A stretch of DNA of 64,000 bases from Coleophoma eucalyptorum (Eukaryota; Ascomycota; Leotiomycetes; Helotiales; Dermateaceae). Under the pieces are notes generated by a model that worked only from the letters and a program-made list of their open reading frames with translations, did no database searches and had not been told where the DNA came from. The stretch lies in contig JALRME010000002.1 in the NCBI GenBank assembly GCA_026120035.1, forward strand, positions 1,364,001 through 1,428,000, in the 5' to 3' direction. How positions within the stretch are numbered: position 1 is the stretch's first letter; each line of letters opens with the position of its first letter. The translations under genes and the position numbers were made by a program. This document shows, in pieces, positions 25,101 through 37,082 of this stretch.

Positions 25101-28100
25101 CGGACGCTATACCAGAAAGTGCGTCGTGTACAAAAACAGAGGGCACCGTGATGCAAATCCATGCCTTATCTCTGGGATTCTGCGTGAGACTGCTCAGCTC
25201 ATCCGGTCAGACTTGATCGGGGAAGGTAGGTTCGCTATCTCCTAATCCGGCGATGCTTGAGAGGAAGCTTGGATGCGAGAAGACTGGCTACACTTGGGGG
25301 CCTGTTCTGAAGCCATTCTCAAGCCATATCCCAGGCTTCTGGACTCTCTACCACACTTTCTCGGACCAAAGGTCCGCGGGGCTGCCCGTGCTTCGCTCGT
25401 GAAAGCGCTTTCTAGACATAGCTATCCTCGTTAATTAATCACTTATCATGGTACTGGAAGAAGTGAGTAAACGTCTCTGCCGAATCACCAGCTTAACTTC
25501 TGAAGCTTCTTCTTCTCGCTAGCATGCCACCAGCATCATTGCCAGCATCATCGGGCTGATCACCATGACGATGATGATGATGATGATGATGGCGATGATG
25601 GTGAGCTCCCAGGCTTTACGACCTTGGCTCTACTTGGCTACCGTACTAGCCTTCTAGCGGAGAGGTCTCAGCAGCAAAGGAATATGCCGTTGGCTGTCTG
25701 GCTTTGCACGATGCACAGGGAGCAAATAACATATTGGGGGTCGAAAGTGCACAGTAGATAGTAAAGCGAGTCCGAGTCTCGAGTCCCAGAGTCGGCACAA
25801 GATAGAAGGTTCCCCCGCTCCAATCCTGGGACGCCAAGAGGGAGGATTGGTTCTGCCTCTTGACCCAGTTCTGGTGAGCTTGTCAAAAATTTCATTGGTT
25901 GGATGATGCTCATCTTCCAGCAACCTTGTGCTTCCCGAAGGATTTCTCTCGCTTTCCCCTGTTGTGAAGGCTGTGGGACCCTGGCGAAGTGCCCATCCTG
26001 AGGAAAATCATCGTGGGCAGCGAGGATGAGCTGGCCAAGCCACTCCCTCCGGTATCTCGTCTGCAATACCAACCAACAGGTCAGCCTGCTTGCAGGCTTT
26101 CCTAACGTAAGCACCTCAGTGCCAGTGAGCGTACCATACGATGAGACCAGTTAGCATGTTGACCATACTCACTGCTTCAAAGGTGGACAACGTATTGCAG
26201 ATTAGAAAAAATTAGCCGAGGCGTTTCTTCGTTGCAAATACCTGCCCAGCCCTCACAGACCACAAGCCGCTCACAAACCCACACAAGGAGCAAGTGCATC
26301 ACGAATATGTTTGTGCCCCTTGCTTGTCTTTGTCCCTTCGGCGACTTCGGTCTGTCAGAAATCATATTCGACAACTGGAAAGGGGGCGTTCTTGACCACG
26401 TGGCTATTACAATGCCATAAAGGGCGGCTGCAGGTACAAGGGACAAGGCACGGGAAGCTCGTTGTTGTGCAGCCCGGTACGATACCTCAGTTCCAAGTTC
26501 TACTACCTTATGTTATGCCCTTTACGATGCTGCCTTGTGCTAGTGTTCATGCTCATGACACGACAACGAGCCATCGGCTCCCGAAGACTCGGACTGAGTC
26601 TGCAGTCTCCTCACCACCATCGTCTACCATGCGTGCATGTGGTGTCACTGGGTTCTACTGATCGCTGCTGTTGCTATTGATGCATCAAAGTTGCCAATTC
26701 TGTCGCTTTTAACTCGTATTCTGACTCTTGCTGTACTTCCCAGTTTACGTCTGCACTTGTTCGTCTTCTTTACCTCGTATCAGTATCAGTCATGTAAAGC
26801 ATGCAAAACAGGGTGAACACAATGTCGTAAAATGCCGTGCTGATCGGTCTTGAGTATTGACTCCCGTGACCCGGAATCGTACATCCCTTCGCCCTTGGTC
26901 GAATTTCAAGAAAGACAATCTTCTCCCCAGCCTTCCAAATCCTTTGAGTATGATATTCTGATAGTGTGTTTAGTGAAGTTCTTCTCATCTCCTGTCCTTT
27001 CCCTTCTTTCAGCGCATGTTCAATACATGCTGCATTATCTCTCCCTTCTCAATCTCTTAGCGACAAGATTGCAACCTCCTGCCAATAATACGGATTCCTT
27101 GCAGTGTAACTAAAGGACAATATTCAAGACCTCGGGCACAATCTGTTTCGTCCTCCCAAGCTGTTCTTCACTCTAAGTCTTACGGCGAGCTGCATACGCT
27201 TTCCAGAAGTATCACTGAGTTCAAGGCACGCTTCCGTCCCAGCATTCCAAAGGTCACACAGAGTTCTACCATCGACCAAAGCCTTGGATCTTCTTCCCCT
27301 GGCGCTACGGCTTGTTACATCAGCATCACTGGCAAGATTACACCAACTTCAGACTTCATCGCGCTGCTTTACAGCAACCCTTTACCCTGGAAGTCATAGA
27401 GCAGCCGTTTAAACCGTTTGGCTATGGCCCAGAGAGCTCAACATTGGTCCACCACCGGAGTTGTACTAGGTCACGATAATATATTCGCCGCATCAGGCAA
27501 GCTCTCTTTCCTAACGACAGATCAACAGGTCTGCAGCTTGCCTCATCTTAAAACAAAGAGTCCACAGGCATGACCTTGGACGATTATACAAGGTACTAGT
27601 CAGGCTATGCTATTTCCGGCGAGAAACGGGTAGTCAGTCTCGTTATTTCAGAGTCTTTAGAAGCTCTGCTCCGCCTTCTAGCTGGCATCTCCAACCGTCG
27701 GGAAATGTCCACCTGCTGGCTGATGGTAGATCATGGAGAATTTAACAGAGTTTAGACGGTGTTGCTGCCGTATGTAAGGGTCCCAGAAAGGGGGGAGGCT
27801 TGGTCAAGAAACCCAGACTAAAATCCTCCCCAGCTTCGTGGCAGTCGTGGCTTCAATCGCCTCTGGCTAAAGATAAGAATCACCAGCAGTGAGGAGATAC
27901 TGGCAAGGCTAGGTCGATCTTGTAAGGGTGATGACGACCATGATGTTATTGATTTCTCAAAATCACCGAGATTGACACATGCGAGGTGAGGGGAGCATCT
28001 CATCTTGTTTAAACACTCAAATAATCCTCGAGTCAGCTTTCTGCTTGACTCGATTATGATCACTATCCAATACGTCGTAGTTTGCCACGTCAATCTAGGA

Positions 28101-30074
28101 GGGCAGTACACACATGGTAGGCGACCATCAATCACAAGCCGTGATGATGATGAATAGGAAGAGAATAAGGAAAGATCCTGGCACACTTTCCTCTAAGCGA
28201 TTAACCAATGCTTCACCACATACAGATCTACACTTTAGCACCACAAAATCTTCACTCCGCCTAAATAAAGCCCCTCTCCCTGCAAGGATTATAGGAAACC
28301 GAGATCTGGTGACTTTTGCATCGGTGGGGTTATGGCAAATCATCTCCACGTAACCCTGCCTCACTAGATGACATGTTTTCCTTGCGATCTGCACTCGAGC
28401 TTGGACATCTCCATGACATTTACGGAACTGCACACCTGAGTAGCCGAGCCGTGAGCCTTTTGGTTTCTTTTTGTGCAAGATTGCACTTTGCATGAGAATT
28501 TAATATTCGTAAGGAAAGATCTACATGACGGTGCGGCTATGTGCCAGCTTTCAAGGATAAATTTACCAGGGGGCGAGAGAAGAAGCAATTCAAACTTCGT
28601 ATGGTCCGTTAACTGTCCAGCTCAAATCGTTTTGGCATGCTAGGTAGATGGATCAGCTGTCAGCTGTCAAGTGCATGAATTCTACTTTATTCACATTAAT
28701 TTGGAGATGATAATTATGCTGTTCTACCTGCCAATGTGTCTTTGTTCATGCTTCGTCATGTTACCAAAATTAAGGTCGAGATCTTCGGATTTGACGAAAT
28801 TAAGCTAGATGACGATCGGTTATGGCTTGCTCCTTTCAATATTCGATATATTCAAGTACAAACTCATTGTGGGAAGCAAACTGCAATAAGTTGGGATGGT
28901 TTGCCATATTGTAGTTCCAGTGCATGACTATTCTCACTGCAATAACTGTTGCATTGATAAAACTGTTCCAGGATCGACTTCCAATGATGGCGAGTAAAGC
29001 TGACAGTCGTAGTATGATGCTTTAGAACACTTGAATCCGAACACTGAGTGCCTAGGAAATCAAACATTCATTTCGAGGTGATTCACATTCATGATAGGAA
29101 GTTTTGGGATCTGGGGTTTGTTCTGTGCGTCTGCAAGTTGAAGCTTATTACTATCAACCTCTGCAAACCCAAAAAAAAAGGATTATCTCTGTTCAAGAAC
29201 GAGAGGATATAGGCCACTTCTTCCCAGCAATTGACCATCTACAGAGTGACTAGCCTCCACTGTAATGGGGTTTCAATGGCTAACTCTAAATATCTACTTC
29301 GATATGTGCTTCCGACTTTGAACTCGTCATTGGCAATAAATTTTGCAGGATATGTGGTTTAGATGGACTATAACCAATGCTAGGCATGGCTCTTATATAT
29401 AGATCGCTCACACATAATACTTATCTTTCCCTACTTCAAAGTCTGTTACTACTTATTTGGGCAAACTGATATCCCGACTCTGTTACATGGCATTTTGGGT
29501 TCCTTCTCCTTCTAGTCTTAAGTCACGTCCTACTTTGACAATAAAATTTCAAGGTTCCAGTAATTTATATAGAACTTCAAACACTAGTCTCGTCCTCTTG
29601 AATTGGGACACCTGATAGATCTATGAAGAGTTTTAGGGTATCGAATACTTTTATTTGGCTCCTGGCCTAGTTATCATAGATGTTTTCTTACGTTTACAGG
29701 ATTGGAAGGTGAGCTTAGATTCATTCCAATGGTCTCTCAGTTCTGGTAATGAGCCCATGTTCCAGTGAGTCTATTATCCTCCAGGGACAGCCGGCAGAAG
29801 CTCTCCAACATAAATTATCACACAATAAAATTGTGGTAAGAGATATAAGAAGTTGGTTCACTTCTGCTCTGGAGAATTTCTCTGGTCGGTCGACCCCAGA
29901 GGGGGGGAGGCTAAGTTGAAACCGAGAGATTTTTCAAAGTTGAAGATTGAGATACAGTGCAACTCCTGGTTGTGATAAATTTGTCTCCATCAGAAATGAT
30001 CTATCATTGTCTACGCTGTGTATGTTCTATATTGTCCCATTGCCAGCATCGTTTCTTTTCCTCAGACCCGCTTC
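22184..30074. other. Gene-poor region upstream of the homeobox gene
   Basis: About 7.9 kb without a supportable protein gene. The part nearest the homeobox start (22184-23200) should hold its leader and promoter. At 23480-24180 all three plus frames are open at once, which fits GC-rich non-coding sequence rather than a gene. A GAT/ATG microsatellite lies at 25566-25600. The distal part (about 26.7-29.9 kb) is visibly richer in A and T, with poly-A and TATATATA runs. I find no domain on either strand. It could hold enhancers, a long non-coding RNA or a decayed transposon. Confidence 0.5.
25566..25600. repeat. (GAT)n microsatellite
   Basis: About eight consecutive GAT units followed by imperfect copies. 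It does not lie in a reading frame I would call coding. Confidence 0.85.
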
Positions 30075-30997
30075 TCAATGTTTCGACTTGATAACCAGAG
30101 CATCCTTAATCTCAAGCGTGACACCACTCTCAACACTGCTGCTTACCAGCTTAACACTGCTCAAATCTTGCACGATCCAATCCGCCCCAGCCTCGACGAC
30201 CTGCTGCACTGTATGGCTGGTAACAACACCAAGTACCTTGCACCCAGCAGCCTTTCCTGCTCGAATTCCAGCCGGACTATCCTCCAGGACCAGGACCTCC
30301 GCACCTTCTTTCAATCCTAGCCTTTCTTTGCCCATCAAATAGCAGGTTGGATCTGGTTTGCCATTGGGTACGTCCTCGGCTGTTACCAAGTGCTCTGGTC
30401 TAGGAAGTTTGAGGACTTCGAGCCACCCTGTCACCAGAGGACTAGTTCCGGACGTGACAATTGCCCATGGTGAAGATGCAGCTGTCAAGGAGGCTAAAAG
30501 TGCTCTTGCTCCGGGGATCTCAGCCGCATCAGCTCCGTACTTCTTCGGCAACAGTCCTTCCATATGGCAGATATCTTCACGTGAGATGTCAGTTTGTGGA
30601 ACCTTCATACCTGACAGAAGATCAACTTGAAAAGTGGAGACGTACATTCCCAATTGGCCTTCTCCGGGCTCAGTTTTGCGAGCACATCAATTGATCGTCT
30701 TCCATGAGAAGTTTGTAGAATGACATTGGGATCAACTCCAAGTTCGGCTCCGATGCTAACAAGAACGATCAGGACCAAGGTCTGTTGAGAAAGAATAGTT
30801 TCCCTTACGTATGCCAATGCTTAACAACGGCATCTGTAGAATCAATGATAGTACCGCTATATTGCTGTTAGCGACACTTTGTTCACGATGTAGATAGTCG
30901 GTCTCGCAGAGGCTTACTCCATGTCAAACAACAGTCCCTGAAATGTGGCCGTCTCAGGAGGCGCTGAGTAATCTGGTGCTTGTCCGGTTGAGCCCAT
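30075..30997 (-). CDS. HAD-superfamily sugar/glycerol-phosphate phosphatase
   Basis: Four exons on the minus strand (30997-30918, 30856-30809, 30755-30646 and 30574-30075) give 245 residues, the usual size for the Gpp1/Dog1-like HAD group. All four HAD motifs are present. Motif I is DMDGTIIDS, whose nucleophile Asp25 and acid/base Asp27 straddle the first intron. Motif II is IVTSGT, motif III is the Lys in VPNGKPDP, and motif IV is VLEDSPAGIRAGK. Relatives hydrolyse glycerol-3-phosphate, 2-deoxyglucose-6-phosphate or similar small phosphate esters in the cytosol; the substrate cannot be told from sequence. The third intron ends at CACGTGAAG, which restores the family sequence NWEYICHMEGLLPKKYG across the join. 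The gene is divergent from NUG1, with 281 bp between the starts. Confidence 0.9.
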
Positions 30998-31278
30998 GGT
31001 TGCCTTGATTATTTTTCTCTGGAAGCTTTCAATGATATAGGTGTGCTCTTTTGTGCAGAATTTGCTGACTTTTATATACAAGAAGCCAGCGGTCGATGTC
31101 ACTGAGGCACTCGACACAGTTGCCCCGCGGAATGACTCGATCCAGCAGGTCAGCCGAAGCGGAGTGCATTTTGGGAAAGTCCGTTCTCCTTCGCTACAAA
31201 AATTTCAGCGATAAGATCTCACAAATCGCTTTTTCCTAAAGCGTATCACCACCCAACGCAAAACGCAGCACCACCACG
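30998..31278. promoter_or_regulatory. Compact divergent promoter between the HAD phosphatase and NUG1
   Basis: Only 281 bp separate the two ATGs, so both transcripts must start inside this stretch. I see no clear TATA box for NUG1. The tightness suggests a shared nucleosome-free region; co-regulation is inference. Confidence 0.6.
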
Positions 31279-32943
31279 ATGCCAGGAAAACCTGGAAGTA
31301 AGTAGCCCTACGCAATTAATCTATAGTGGAATGTTGACTGATATGGCTCTTTAGAGCCAAAGAGCAAGCGCGTTCCAGTGCGCCTGCGACACAAGATCGA
31401 GAAAGCTTCTGCAGCAAAGCAGAAGAAGGCTAGAAAGGCAGCAAAAACCAATCCAGAATGGAGGTCACGACTAAAGAAGGACCCTGGAATCCCGAACCTG
31501 TTCCCTTATAAAGATAAGATCTTGGCGCAGATTGAGGATGACAGAAGAAGAAAAACCGAGGAGGCAGCCAAGAGGAGAGCAGATGCAAAGGCTACCAAAA
31601 CTGGAGAGAAGACTGGCGAGCAGATTGAGAGGGATATCGAAGCTAGAATGGAGGGCGTCGAGGTCGATGACGAAGATTTGATGGATGAGGATATGGGCTC
31701 GGATGATGAGGATGCCAATCCTATGGCTGCTCTGCTTGCCAGCGCTAAAGCCGCTGCTGCTCAATATGACAACGACCTCGAAAGTGGCGATGAGATGGAT
31801 GAGGGCGATGAATCTGTTTCTGAAGACGACAACGAGGACAGTACCAGACTTGACGGCCTTCCTACACGCAAAGACGGATCTAGAAAGGCTTTTGACAAGA
31901 TTTTCAAGCAAGTCGTCGACCAGGCGGACGTTGTTCTCTACGTTCTCGATGCACGCGACCCTGAAGGGACAAGATCAAAAGAGGTTGAGAGAATGGTTAT
32001 GGCTGCTGCAAGTGGTGGAAAGAGATTGATCCTGATCCTCAACAAGATTGATCTTATTCCTGCGTCTGTCCTGAAAGCATGGCTTGTACACCTCCGAAGA
32101 TATTTCCCAACACTTCCTCTTCGAGCCTCCGGCCCTGCGGCAAATGCACATACGTTCAACCACAAAGATTTGACAGTTCAGAGTACTTCAGCGACACTTT
32201 TCAAGGCTCTCAAGTCCTTCGCGGCTGCAAAGCAACTCAAGCGCGCTATCTCAGTCGGTGTCATTGGCTATCCAAATGTGGGAAAGTCGTCGGTGATCAA
32301 TGCGTTAACATCCCGTCTCGGCGGAGCTGGTGCAGCTTGCCCGACCGGGGCCGAAGCTGGTGTGACTACTAGTCTGCGTGAAGTCAAGATTGACAGCAAG
32401 TTGAAGCTGCTTGATTCTCCTGGAATTGTGTTCCCTAGTGCTGGAGACGGCTCTAAGGCATCGAAGACCGAGGAGCAAGCAAGACTGGTTCTTCTCAATG
32501 CTGTGCCACCTAAGCAAATCGAAGACCCAGTTCCTGCTGTTACCTTACTTTTGAAGAGGCTTTCACAGTCGAAGGGCATGTTGGGCAAGCTCATGGATGT
32601 CTACTCACTTCCTCCGCTCATGACCTCCAATGGTGACCCTACGACGGATTTCTTGGTGCAAGTCGCGAGAAAGCGAGGAAGATTAGGGAAGGGCGGAGTT
32701 CCAAACATCGCAAGTGCAGCCACTACTGTAATTACTGATTGGAGAGATGGTCGCATTCAAGGATGGATGGATGCTCCAGTCTTGGCTGTGGCTCCCGACG
32801 CTGGTCTTAACCAGCCACAAGGGGCTGCGGTCACAGGCGACCAAAAGGTGATTGTGACAGAATGGGCAGCTGAATTTAAGCTTGAAGGACTGTGGGGTGA
32901 CGGAAAGGCCGACACAGTGGAAGAGGCTATGGCAGATGCATAG
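31279..32943 (+). CDS. NUG1: Nucleolar GTPase Nug1 (circularly permuted GTPase, 60S assembly)
   Basis: Two exons: a 19-nt coding exon (31279-31297) and 31355-32943, giving 535 residues. The N terminus is Lys/Arg-rich (KPKSKRVPVRLRHKIEKASA), as in GNL3/Nug1 proteins, and is followed by an acidic segment. The G motifs occur in permuted order: DARDPEGTRSKEVE, then NKIDLIP (G4, about 236), then GYPNVGKSSVIN (G1, about 311), then DSPGIVFP (G3, about 360). This is the hallmark of YlqF/YawG-type permuted GTPases. Nug1 acts in the nucleolus on pre-60S particles with Dbp10 and is needed for export of large subunits. The tiny first coding exon joined by a GTAAGT intron is supported because it restores MPGKPGKPKSKR in frame. 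It is the divergent partner of the HAD phosphatase gene. Confidence 0.94.
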
Positions 32944-34138
32944 ACGCATCGTGAGGACGACTTAACTTGGTCTGGAGCCTGGCGTTTATGGAATGTGTAC
33001 TGGCAAAAGTTGACTCATCATGATATGTGTACTGAGTCTGGCAACAATCTCAATAATCAATGTGACTGAATAGAAGTATATGTTACCTTCCGAATCACTG
33101 TTGTACGCCTTCGCTTGATTTTGGTCAGGGTTTCGGAGAATTTAGACGACAGTGTCAGTTCTTTTGTGGTCAGCGCTCCCAGTGACATACTCGCAAATCT
33201 GGGGTAAGTGACAGCCAATCCTGTAAATTCCGCACATGGCCAAAATATTCTAGAGGCCTTGGAAGAAATTCGTAATTACCAGTCCATGTATGCTCCTTCC
33301 CCTGCATTGAGAGATGATGAGCATTGGGTAAATTAGGAAAGTAGTTCTCTTTAAGAGTATGCATGGGCCCATCAAATTAAAGAGGCAGCCTCACCGAGAA
33401 GGTGATATGATAACTGAGATGATCTAATCTCGAATGTGCCTCGTCGCAAAACTGAATCTCAACAAAACACAACACAAAAGCCGCCCAAACGCTTCTCTGC
33501 TGTCAGATGCCAAGCCCGTATGATGTACAGTGTATTCATCCTTGATACTTCGTAGCAATGTCTAAACATTTCGCCAACCAGGATGCAGTGGTTCAAAGCA
33601 CCTGATGATGGTTTGATCTGCAATGCGTCCGTTCGTTATAAGGTGAGGGTCCAGCTGACGGATCCTTGCACTGCTTCCATTCCGACCACCGAGCTCCCCT
33701 GCACAACCAATCGTGTTGCAAGCTATTCAGAACCAAAGAAATGAACCACGCAATTCAACACCTTCTTTCTCTTGGCTCGTCTTGGCTGAAGGACGACCTT
33801 GTTTTCATAGCTACGTCGTCGTCATTTACGAAAAGCAGGAAGCATTCTTCTTTTCTTCCACTCTTTGCGCATACACTCCTCCCTCTGGTCATCTGTAAGC
33901 CAAGGCAAGGCTACCAGCCGACTATCCACTTCAATCTTACTGTGCTGTACTTTTTCTTGCGCCTCATTGTTATATCGGCTTTAGCCGCAGCTTTATTGGG
34001 CTGCTAGACCTCGCCATAATCAATAAGCTAGACGCCTTTTCAGCTTGTTATTCTATACTTTAACTTTACTGCTCCCAGCTTTTTCCTACAGATATACCTT
34101 TCGCATTCCCTACCACAACTGTGCTTGCGAGCAAGACA
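32944..34138. other. Intergenic region between NUG1 and the PhoD-like gene
   Basis: This holds the NUG1 3' flank and the PhoD-like promoter. Small frames at 33666-34007 and 33713-33898 overlap in different frames and carry no domain. A pyrimidine-rich leader precedes 34139. Confidence 0.5.
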
Positions 34139-37082
34139 ATGGCGTCTCACCTAAAAGACAATTTCTTATACGGCGAGGATCACACAGATACCCACGCCTC
34201 GGCGAGCCGCTGGCGCCATCAAGAAACGCAATCCTTCGCACGTCATGCCGCTCCACGCCAGGCAGATACCAAGCACAATAACAGCAAAGATCTCGCAGAT
34301 TTCCTCAACAGCACCCGAGTAAGTCCCGCGCCGGGATCCTCAGGTACCGGTGGTTCCGGGAGACACACACCGTTAGTTGTCTCTGGAGGCGCCGATACTC
34401 ATACACAAAATGGGCAGCAGACATTGGAGGCTGGAGTTGTTGAGGGAGAGACTTCTGAGTTGGAAGTGAAGTGCGGGCCTCTACTCAACTATAGGCGCAT
34501 GGAAGATGCGACTTGGTTTGGCAGTGTCCTAATTGTTACAAAGAGTGGAGGAAGCGCAGCAGATTTCGTACCGGAATTGGTCATCAGAACTAAGGAGCGA
34601 TCGCAATCTGGCTGCGCCAGATTGGAGCAAGCAGGCAGTGCCCCAAATGAGACCAACGGCGCGAACGGAACAGATGTAGCGAATGGGGAGATCAATGGCG
34701 TGGATTATACCACTTCAGCTTCAGGAGCGGTCCACAGTAATGGCGGACACGCAAATGGTGATTCCAAGTATGAAAGCTCTCGCGAGAATCGGGGAATGGG
34801 CACGAAACTCTACAGCGATCCATTCAACACATTCTGGAGATTTGATCTTGCAATTCCTCTTGAGCAATATGAGCTTCAGTGCGAATACGAGATTCCAGGC
34901 TTGAGATTTTCAAAGGGTAAGAAGACGGACAAGAACGAGTTTTTCATACCTGCTATTACCGAATCCATGAGGATCATGTTCCATTCTTGCAATGGCTTCA
35001 GTGTGGGTACTGATGAGGCTGCTTGGAGTGGTCCGGCGCTTTGGAATGATGTACAAAGAGTGCATAAAGTGACTCCGTTCCATATCATGTAAGATTATAT
35101 GCTCACTAAGCCTGATGTTTGCTAATTTGTTAGGCTCGGTGGAGGTGATCAGATTTATAACGATGGTATCAGAGTCAATGGACCTTTGAGACCTTGGTCA
35201 GATATTGGCAATCCTACGAAGAGAAGACACCATCCATTTCCTGAATCGTTGAGGAAGGAATGTGACGAATATTATGTGAACAACTACATCCGATGGTAAG
35301 TAATTAATACCGGTTTGGACCACAGGAAATCTGACACAATGATCCAGGTATTCCACAGAACCATTTGCAAGCTGCAATGGACAGATTCCTCAACTTCAAT
35401 TGTGGGACGATCACGATATCATTGATGGTTTTGGCTCCTATGTTGATGATTTCATGAAGTGTGCTGTGTTCCGAGGAATTGGGGGCGTTGCAAATAAATA
35501 TTACCTTCTATTCCAGCATCATTTGGCTCCACCATTGTCAACATTTACTACAGGTACGACTTTTAGGCTCAAATACTGTGCACTGCTAATTGTGTAGATG
35601 CACCTCAAACGATGTCCGACGATGGAGCTGCTCCAGACGCTCGACAGATAGAGAATACCTTTGTTCTGAAGGAGGAGACCATTGACCCCAGTTATATCAT
35701 CGGGGCTAAACCAGGCGTAAGTTGTATACTTTCCTCATTTTGGAGTTTCATCTGATGTCTCCGCAGCCTTACGTAGCAGAGCATTCGCGAAGCATTTATG
35801 CTCGATTGGGAGCTAGAATTGCATTCTTTGGATTAGATGCTCGAACAGAGGTAAGTCCGGCTATAAACAACATAAGCTCAATGCACTCACAATATGTAGC
35901 GTACGCGAAAGCAAGTCAACTACCCGGAAACTTATGAACTCATATTTTCGAGAATTCGACAAGAGCTCGGAAAGGCGTTACAGTCTTCGATGCCGATACA
36001 ACACATGATCGTTCTGCTTGGCATTCCAATTGCTTATCCTGTAATTTATCCTTCGCTGAGCATTGTAGGCAGTCACTGATTGAAACTAGCGCTTAACATG
36101 GCTTGAAAACATCTTCTCAAGTCCATTAATGGGGCCTTTGAAGTTTTTAAACAAAAGATTCGGGTTTGGTGCGCATTGAATTCGATAATTACGCCCATCA
36201 CCATCGCTAATATTGAATGTAGGAGGCGGCTTCTTCAACCACTTTGATGGTAGTGTTGACTTGCTTGATGATCTTGATGACCATTACACAGCCCGTACTC
36301 ACAAAAAGGAACGTCTATACTTGGTCCAACAACTCCAAGCCATTGCATCAGAATTCTCGGTCAGAATTACGATCCTAGGCGGAGATGTCCATCTCGCAGC
36401 GGTCGGACGTTTCTATTCGAACCCTAAACTCAACATACCAATTGATAACGACCATCGATACATGGCAAACATCATCTCCTCTGCCATCGTCAACAAACCG
36501 CCTCCATCAGCCGTTGCAAATCTGCTTGCGAGGAGAAACAAGCTCCACCACCTTGACACTGAAACCGATGAGACACTGATGAACTTTTTCGACCGAGACC
36601 CTGGTGAGAGTAACAAGACATCAAAATCGAACCATGTTACGATGCCGAGTCGAAATTTTGCAATGATTACAGAAAACTCCACCACGCATGCCTCAGCAAA
36701 TGGTACTAATGGGGTTAACGGATCGACTCATATTGATGGTACAGCAACCCATGACCAACCACCGGGAAGTGCCGCTGGAACCGCTGCGTCGGGCAAGTCT
36801 TCTATAAAAGCCAAGGATGGGCATTCATGGCTGCATAAGGGTGAGGTTGATGCTGGCACCAAGCACAAGGCTGCTCAACCCGACACGCACGGCCAAGATA
36901 CCGACGGAAGTCTAGATGTCTGCATCCGCGTCGAGATGGACCAGCACGATCCTGAGGGCAAGACCCGAGTCTATGGCATGACGGTTCCGAGATTACAGTA
37001 CGATGGGGCAGCCGAGAAGACATTGAAGAAACATGAAGCGGTTCAAGGGGCAGTCAATGGAGCCGCGCAATCCTCAGAATAA
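34139..37082 (+). CDS. PhoD-like metallophosphatase
   Basis: Eight exons: 34139-35088, 35134-35295, 35348-35553, 35598-35716, 35767-35850, 35900-36040, 36090-36168 and 36223-37082. All joins are in frame and give 866 residues. Metal-site motifs of the PhoD family appear in order: MLGGGDQIYND (about 317-327), LWDDHDIIDGFGSY (about 389-402) and ILGGDVHLAAVG (about 631-642). No signal peptide is visible, so the enzyme is probably intracellular, unlike bacterial PhoD. The catalytic core is cut by seven introns of 44-54 bp, while the N- and C-terminal parts carry Asn-Gly and Ser/Thr-rich low-complexity inserts. PhoD-type enzymes are Ca/Fe-dependent phosphomonoesterases or diesterases; the substrate of this large fungal branch is not known to me. 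The ATG at 34139 is the first in frame. Confidence 0.88.

Noticed and set aside
27062..27400. Open stretch of about 110 codons ending near 27400
   Set aside because: It has no ATG start, no domain and no splice context; stretches of this length occur by chance in an 8-kb non-coding region.
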